From assembly GCA_028565715.1 (NCBI GenBank), contig JAOXYC010199129.1, positions 1-11,781 of the forward strand: 11,781 nt of DNA, read 5' to 3'. Shown piece by piece: positions 9,001-11,781 of the stretch (positions are counted from its first letter, which is position 1; each line of letters starts with the position of its first letter). This stretch comes from Phoronis pallida. Lineage: Eukaryota > Phoronida > Phoronidae. Under the pieces are notes generated by a model, which was not told where the DNA came from, made no database searches, and saw only the letters and a list, made by a program, of their open reading frames with translations. The translations under genes and the position numbers were made by a program.

Positions 9001-10397
9001 TAGGTATACCAAAGGCATATGTCTGTGCAAACTGGAAATGAATGTTTGGCTTTCACTCCATTTCCTCATCACAACTGACGTTAGTAGCCACTTATCAAAA
9101 GACAAGTTTTTACACCGTAGCTAGTTGCACCCTGTTCTTCATCACATGAAGTTAACAGTTAGCCTACTCATAAAAAGACAAGTTGTATTCTTAATTTTTG
9201 GGCTTAGGTAACCATATCTCATAGAATGCGGCCAGCTGAAATTTGTTTGCAAAACAACGTACACCAATATTAATAGCGCTATTATGCGTATATTCAGACA
9301 GAATTAGGACGGGCTGGATAGCTCAGTTGGTTAGAGCATCCGACCGGCAATAAGGACACCTGGGTTCGATTCCTAGATCAGTTCGGATTTTTTCAGTCTG
9401 TGTTCAATTTTCAATATTAGAATAGTTATAAATCTGTTCCACTGGAATTTACCTTCCTGGATGGATAAAGTACTACATTTTAATTATTGACGTACACCAA
9501 TAGTTGTTAGTGTTTTCTTTTCCCTAAATTAGTGAGTTACAAGATGGTTTTTAAAATTTCATAATGTTTTATCAACTTTTATATTATTTCAATTAAAACG
9601 TCTTTGTTAGGTTGAAAAGACACATGGAAGAAAATCAGCGCAAAATGGCGAGGCTGTGAAACTATTAACTTACACCAAGCTGGACGAGAGGGCAGATTCC
9701 CACGGAAGACAAAAACTGCCGCCATTAGCCCCGAACGATATACCAAGAGTGCATGGTGAAGGGAGAACACGTAAGAAGAGGAAGAAACGTAATCGCGTCA
9801 AGGTGAGTAAGCTGAATAATCTTAAATGGAACCATTCCTTTCTCGCTGGTATTGGCAAAAGTTTTTTATGTATCCTTTTGAGCCTGAGGAATGTCGCATT
9901 TTCTTAAGTTGGTAGCCACCGACAATAAGAACTCGTTTATTTTACAATAAACCATTTCAGCCATACCATTCTTATTTCTCTGCAAATTGAGCTTGAAACA
10001 TCTGTCTATCAAAATAATTTCCGAGATAAAAGAACATTGTTTCTGTTTCCAACTGTGCGTTTTTTCCAAATAAAAAGAGAGGACATTTTTTCTTTATTGA
10101 CCAGCCCAGTTTCATAAAACGTTGGTTTACTTTTAAAAGCCGGTTAAGTCCCATTTGCAACACAAACTAAACGTTCTAATAAATGGTTAACTTCTAATCG
10201 AATTTAATATTTTATGAAACTGGGCCCATGCAGTAGGCTATAACATTATTAAAATCACAGAGGTGAAATCTGTCCACGTTCTTTTTCAGCCAAAATCTGA
10301 CGGTAGTCCTAACAAACTGGTAGTGCCCATAACTTTTGTTTATGAAAATGAAACGTTTATGGCCAAGGCAAGAGAAAGTGAAATCAGGTTGGTTTGA
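2021..10397 (+). CDS. KIAA1549-like transmembrane mucin (whole gene, 7 coding exons)
   Basis: Predicted join is 2021-6089, 6785-6873, 7405-7548, 8367-8531, 8898-8999, 9611-9802, 10290-10397, giving 1,622 codons plus TGA. Every junction is GT/AG and the frame is kept throughout. Residues 1-23 form a signal peptide, 67-1240 are 51 mucin repeats, about 1330-1440 a SEA-like domain, about 1450-1470 a transmembrane helix, and 1471-1622 the cytoplasmic tail. No cysteine occurs before residue 1361, so the mucin part cannot form disulfide-linked multimers. From memory, the segments reading KVTYYV, GKPISA, NKLDL and GYSVDG followed by the helix line up with the membrane-proximal region of human KIAA1549 (UPF0606). 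That assignment was not computed. By analogy it would be a heavily O-glycosylated cell-surface protein. Remembered family members have a much longer cytoplasmic tail. A generic SEA mucin is the alternative reading. Molecular function is unknown. Confidence 0.82.
2774..3946 (+). repeat. Higher-order duplication within the mucin array
   Basis: Units 9-16 (2774-3325, 552 bp) are repeated as units 17-25 (3326-3946, 621 bp). The second copy has one extra 69-bp unit inserted at 3740-3808. The first 323 bp of each copy (2774-3096 and 3326-3648) are identical base for base, including rare unit variants such as TSDTTKPDSQ and TSDTTTPEIQ. This points to a recent multi-unit duplication. The array is probably length-polymorphic and hard to assemble. 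Confidence 0.95.
4016..4498 (+). repeat. Homogenised sub-block of seven mucin units
   Basis: Units 27-33 share a local DNA signature: ATAGCATCGTCAGTAAC in most units and closing codons for PSSLA. They differ from neighbouring units, which use TTAGCATCATCAGT or ACAGCATCATCAGT. The proteins read TIIASSVTPSSLA nearly throughout. This is a patch spread by local unit amplification after the array formed. Confidence 0.85.
6155..6215. repeat. Degenerate GAT/ATG microsatellite
   Basis: The tract reads as broken GAT trinucleotides (AATGATGATGATAAAGATGG and onward to GATTATGAAGATGAGG). It lies just inside intron 2 and shows no open-frame significance. Confidence 0.6.
6277..6282 (+). promoter_or_regulatory. 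Intronic AATAAA, possible alternative polyadenylation signal
   Basis: This is a canonical hexamer in GGCATAAATAAACC, 155 nt after the read-through stop in intron 2. The hexamer is common by chance in AT-rich introns, so use is unproven. Confidence 0.25.
6785..6873 (+). CDS. Exon 3: middle of SEA-like domain
   Basis: This is an 89-nt exon between TTTTTAG (acceptor) and ATT/GTAAGT (a near-consensus donor). It completes the split glycine codon and adds 29 residues (1358-1386), starting LKKCYETVLFLG and ending ITPIYRFI. It contributes the amphipathic helix and turn of the SEA-like fold, and the first cysteine of the protein (1361). The motif RREAT resembles an RR-AT motif I recall just before the second half of the KIAA1549 membrane-proximal domain. 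The exon shows no standalone coding signal because it is short. It is supported by splice sites, phase fit (1 to 0) and family resemblance. Confidence 0.75.
6973..7028. repeat. Perfect 24-bp hairpin in intron 3
   Basis: Arms 6973-6996 and 7005-7028 are exact reverse complements over 24 nt, separated by an 8-nt loop (AATCACTC). The arms are AT-rich, with T6, GTATA and T5 segments mirrored by A5, TATAC and A6. Complementarity stops exactly at both arm ends. It could be a remnant foldback element or a transcribed hairpin. The stem is shorter than a typical pri-miRNA stem. Confidence 0.93.
7117..7257 (+). mobile_element. tRNA-derived SINE copy 1 with an inverted second head
   Basis: The plus-strand part (about 7154-7257) has a decayed A box (AAGCTTAGATGG), an intact B box GGTTCGATTCC (7200-7210), the body motif AGATCAGTTCCGGATTTTTC and a terminal A10 (7248-7257). 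Just upstream, 7117-7136 is the reverse complement of 7163-7182 at 18 of 20 positions, matching TAGAGCAGCTGACC of the same tRNA head on the minus strand. It shares its B box and downstream body with the copy at 9311-9398. It is not a functional tRNA because no acceptor stem forms. Confidence 0.7.
7248..7263. repeat. A10-G-T6 tract
   Basis: Ten A, a G and six T directly after SINE copy 1. The A run is the likely SINE tail. Confidence 0.6.
7405..7548 (+). CDS. Exon 4: second half of SEA-like domain
   Basis: This 144-nt exon (48 codons, phase 0 to 0, residues 1387-1434) lies between ATTTCAG and TCC/GTAAGT. It encodes VEDAELDGTNVKVTYYV, then GGKPISAEYVVETFNKLDL and a terminal GMGYS. The strand-turn-strand followed by a helix matches the second half of a SEA fold. 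At the place where self-cleaving SEA domains carry G/SVVV, this protein reads DGTNVKV, so the usual autoproteolysis site is absent. The spacing of YYV, GKPISA, NKLDL and GY is the strongest resemblance to KIAA1549-type proteins that I can see by eye. Confidence 0.82.
7802..7812. repeat. G11 homopolymer
   Basis: A run of 11 G in intron 4, 25 bp before the TIR-bounded segment. It is a likely site of sequencing or replication slippage. Confidence 0.85.
7837..8147. mobile_element. TIR-bounded 311-bp segment, MITE candidate with internal tRNA-like sequence
   Basis: TATGTGCCGCCC at 7837-7848 and GGGCGGCACATA at 8136-8147 are perfect 12-bp inverted repeats. A second pair lies inside: CCCATTTGG near 7867 and CCAAATGGG at 8130-8138. 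If the outer TA is the target duplication, the element is 7839-8145 with 10-bp TIRs, like small Tc1/mariner-type MITEs. The interior carries a tRNA-like stretch (7896-7992). There is no coding capacity. Chance inverted repeats of this length are possible in a window this size, but GC-rich ends in AT-rich DNA make it less likely. Confidence 0.45.
7896..7992 (+). repeat. tRNA-like pseudogene or SINE head
   Basis: The B box GGTTCGAGTCC sits at 7971-7981 with a partial T stem (GGG/CCC). The ends TGGTACC (7896-7902) and GGTGCCA (7986-7992) pair over 7 bp with one G-U. A loop-like CTTAAGA near 7944 recalls tRNA-Leu(UAA), but its flanks do not pair and the D-arm region is too long. It is therefore a decayed tRNA-derived sequence, unrelated to the other SINE family in this window. 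Confidence 0.55.
8367..8531 (+). CDS. Exon 5: juxtamembrane stalk, transmembrane helix, start of tail
   Basis: This 165-nt exon (55 codons, phase 0 to 0, residues 1435-1489) lies between CCCTTTTAG and GAG/GTAATT. It begins VDGPVTAFLTPSRDW, the short extracellular stalk after the SEA-like domain. The hydrophobic stretch VIIVCVIVFLILVLLAA then spans about residues 1450-1470. The helix is followed by a basic stop-transfer segment (CLRSKVLTKKVRVH), which predicts a type I topology with the C-terminus in the cytoplasm. The exon length is a multiple of three and both phases are 0, so skipping it would remove the membrane anchor without shifting the frame. Confidence 0.88.
8532..8897 (+). other. Intron 5 with two competing acceptors
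   Basis: GTAATT donor. The acceptors are TTTTCAG (ending 8866) and GTTGTAG (ending 8897). Only the second keeps the reading frame. A branch-like TTCTAAT lies near 8848, closer to the first acceptor. Nothing else was recognised in the intron. Confidence 0.6.
8898..8999 (+). CDS. Exon 6: cytoplasmic tail segment
   Basis: This 102-nt exon (34 codons, phase 0 to 0, residues 1490-1523) is bounded by GTTGTAG and ACG/GTAGGT. It encodes LCEKNSLAEHHLRVDVEKGK and then a Gln/Asn/Ser-rich stretch ending in HLST. This acceptor is chosen because it keeps the frame open and in phase with the next exons. A stronger-looking acceptor (TTTTCAG at 8866) lies 31 nt upstream but would shift the frame and hit TGA at 8903. 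I do not recognise a motif in this segment. Confidence 0.65.
9061..9186. repeat. Diverged tandem duplication, 76-bp period, in intron 6
   Basis: TCATCACA followed by a TTAG-AGCC-ACT-AT pattern and AAAAGACAAGTT occurs at about 9065-9108 and again at about 9138-9184. AAAAGACAAGTT is exact at 9097-9108 and 9173-9184. The intervening bases are substantially diverged. Confidence 0.5.
9257..9502. repeat. 13-bp direct repeats flanking SINE copy 2
   Basis: ACGTACACCAATA is exact at 9257-9269 and 9490-9502. An 11-13 bp reverse-complement match (AATATTGGTGTAC) also occurs near 11526, so the motif may be recurrent and not a true target duplication. Confidence 0.5.
9311..9398 (+). mobile_element. tRNA-derived SINE copy 2
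   Basis: The element begins GGGCTGGATAGCTCAGTTGG with a good A box, continues TTAGAGCATCCGACCGG, and has B box GGTTCGATTCC at 9363-9373. The tRNA-unrelated body AGATCAGTTCGGATTTTTTC with CAGTC matches copy 1. The 5' GGGCTGG cannot pair with the sequence after the T arm, and the anticodon stem is broken, so this is a SINE head and not a tRNA gene. A 13-bp direct repeat, ACGTACACCAATA, at 9257-9269 and 9490-9502 brackets it and could be the target-site duplication, although 41 bp separate it from the head. Confidence 0.75.
9611..9802 (+). CDS. Exon 7: cytoplasmic tail with basic cluster
   Basis: This 192-nt exon (64 codons, phase 0 to 0, residues 1524-1587) lies between TTTGTTAG and AAG/GTGAGT, a strong donor. 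It encodes a hydrophilic tail: VEKTHGRKSAQNGEAVKLL, TYTKLDERADSHGRQKLPP, then a very basic run RTRKKRKKRNRVK at about residues 1575-1587. The cluster would satisfy a monopartite nuclear-localisation pattern, but basic juxtamembrane or lipid-binding roles are equally possible. It loosely resembles a basic segment I recall in the KIAA1549 tail. Coding is supported by the open frame, splice sites and higher GC content than the flanking introns. Confidence 0.8.
10104..10225. mobile_element. 122-bp MITE-like foldback element in intron 7
   Basis: GCCCAGTTTCATAAAA at 10104-10119 and its exact reverse complement at 10210-10225 form 16-bp terminal inverted repeats. Both ends are flanked by CCA (10101-10103 and 10226-10228 read CCA), a possible 3-bp target duplication. 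The interior is AT-rich and non-coding, with GGTTAA motifs on both halves. TIRs of the GGGCCCAGTTTCATAAA kind are, from memory, common on MITEs of marine invertebrates. Confidence 0.7.
10290..10397 (+). CDS. Exon 8: last coding exon and stop
   Basis: The acceptor TTCTTTTTCAG is strong, and phase 0 continues from the previous exon. The exon encodes 35 residues (1588-1622), PKSDGSPNKLVVPITFVYEN and onward to ARESEIRLV, then TGA at 10395-10397. AATAAA follows 3 nt later and again at 10448, which supports a real 3' end here. A weak donor-like CAG/GTTGGT (GT at 10388) just before the stop would allow the tail to continue in an exon outside the window, as expected for the long tail of KIAA1549 relatives. 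I see no such exon up to 11781, so termination here is favoured. Confidence 0.65.
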   Translation, partial: PKSDGSPNKLVVPITFVYENETFMAKARESEIRLV

Positions 10398-10400
10398 GTG

Positions 10401-10453
10401 AATAAATCGAATTTTCTGCATCTGACCTGATCAAGTTTATTTTCAATAATAAA
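10401..10453 (+). promoter_or_regulatory. Polyadenylation signals of the mucin gene
   Basis: AATAAA at 10401-10406 lies 3 nt after the stop, and a second AATAAA is at 10448-10453. The second would give a short 3' UTR of roughly 70 nt and is the likelier one in use. Confidence 0.55.
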
Positions 10454-11781
10454 TTAAAGTAGACACAATACTATGATATTAATGGGGTGGTCAGCACCCA
10501 GGGGTCAGCTTAAAGGCCTCAGTACAGGTATAAATAACCGCTTGATTTAACACCTACTATATCTAGGCTACGTTCAGTTAGTGAAATGAACAAAAAATTA
10601 TCAAAATATATGCAATATGATAGGCCTCGAAAAAAAGATTTAATGCATTGAACAAAATTGTAAAAGAATATATTTGTGCGCAATATACAGTAGGCCCCTA
10701 CATTAAAGTTTCCGGAATAACATACCGAAAATCCTAAGGATACCTCTGATGCATAAATGGTATTCTAAAAAAGTACTGAGGCCTACGGCTTATATTTTGT
10801 TAACACATAAATGTTTTTTAAAGCCATTTTCTTAGCGCGCTTTTCGCGCGACAAAAATATTCGCTCATACATATCGGAAAAAGAACGTTGAATAACACCA
10901 CCTAAATGAATAATTCACGAAACGTTTTGTACTTTCCGCTGGGTTGCTAAATGCTAAGGTGGTCATAGTCAGTTTATTGACAACTTAGCACACGTTTGTT
11001 GTTTTTTGAACCCGTAGAGAGTTCGGTTTTTGGCTAATGACACACTCATTTCAAGGCGACTTTTGGTTTTCAAAAGAAAAGAAGTCATTCCTTACCGATT
11101 TCTAGCAACGTGACACAGTTTTGGGAGTTTATGAGGGTGCTTATTTTGAGCTTTTTTAAACGAACTAGGTATTTATGAACGCTCTAGTTTTAACTTTACA
11201 GTGTTGAAAGTCAGACCTGTTCTGACTCTGAGCCATTAGGGGGCCATTAGAGCCATAAAAAAGGCAACTTTGCCTTAGTGTCAGTATTGCAGAGCTGTTT
11301 TTTGACGCCGTGTTGAAAGTGCTTGGGTTTTGCTGTTGTTAACAGAACTATGACCCCATTTAATTTAACAACCAAATTAAAAAAGCATTTGGAGCGAAAA
11401 GGGCGAAATAACGGACTTCCAATTATTCATTCTTTATAAAAATGTATTTTTTAACATTCGTTGAGGTGGTCACCTTTTGAAACATTGCGATAGGCCCTAT
11501 ATTAAAAGTTGTTAACTTTGATACAATATTGGTGTACACCGGCAGGAGATTTTCTTTCAAGCATGTGTTGTTAAACTGTTATGACCATTTTGCGTTTGCA
11601 AGGCGAATGAGACACTTCTCATACTGTTCAATTGTTATGTAAAATCATTTCCTGTATTTCATGTTGTGATTCACTTTTGCTCCATCGATGACAGATGTCT
11701 GTCATGTATACAGAGCTCATGATCAAAAACATTGTTGTTGTTTTTATTTTGATGAGTTTGGGACAACTAATTTACAACCTT
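10454..11781. other. 3' flank, no gene recognised
   Basis: AT-rich DNA with no open frame worth calling on either strand. It has several TAGGCC-type motifs (near 10621, 10691, 10781 and 11491) and a small GC hairpin (CGCGCTTTTCGCGCG near 10838). I saw no SINE head, tRNA or further exon. Confidence 0.6.

Noticed and set aside
9311-9385. A functional tRNA gene
   Set aside because: A and B boxes are good, but the acceptor ends do not pair and the anticodon stem is broken. The downstream body matches the second SINE copy.

Overview
The window is animal nuclear DNA: AT-rich, with GT/AG introns, tRNA-derived SINE heads, short inverted-repeat elements and one multi-exon gene on the + strand. No bacterial, phage or viral gene is visible. 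The species cannot be fixed from this sequence. A marine invertebrate (mollusc or invertebrate deuterostome) is a guess from the repeat types and the recurring TAGGCC motifs in the 3' flank.

The gene encodes a type I transmembrane mucin. A strong acceptor at 1998 opens a giant exon (1999-6089). It carries the start codon at 2021, a signal peptide and 51 tandem 69-bp units that encode a 23-residue Ser/Thr/Pro-rich repeat free of cysteine. Six smaller exons follow (6785-6873, 7405-7548, 8367-8531, 8898-8999, 9611-9802, 10290-10397). They encode the rest of a SEA-like membrane-proximal domain, one transmembrane helix and a cytoplasmic tail of about 150 residues with a basic cluster. The spliced frame is continuous over 1,622 codons. 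From memory, the SEA-like/TM part resembles the KIAA1549/KIAA1549L (UPF0606) family, so the best reading is an invertebrate KIAA1549-like mucin.

The 5' flank (1-1998) has no convincing coding gene. It has one good candidate 5' UTR exon, ending at a GTGAGT donor at 1082, and a weak minus-strand open frame near 1171-1410. The introns hold most of the mobile DNA: a perfect 24-bp hairpin and a SINE with an inverted second head (intron 3), a 311-bp TIR-bounded segment with an internal tRNA-like sequence (intron 4), a second SINE copy (intron 6) and a 122-bp MITE-like element (intron 7). The 3' flank (10454-11781) is AT-rich and shows no gene.

The most interesting points are the very large, recently rearranged mucin array on a KIAA1549-like anchor, signals that could yield secreted or tail-shortened isoforms, and the stacked tRNA-derived and foldback repeats in the introns.
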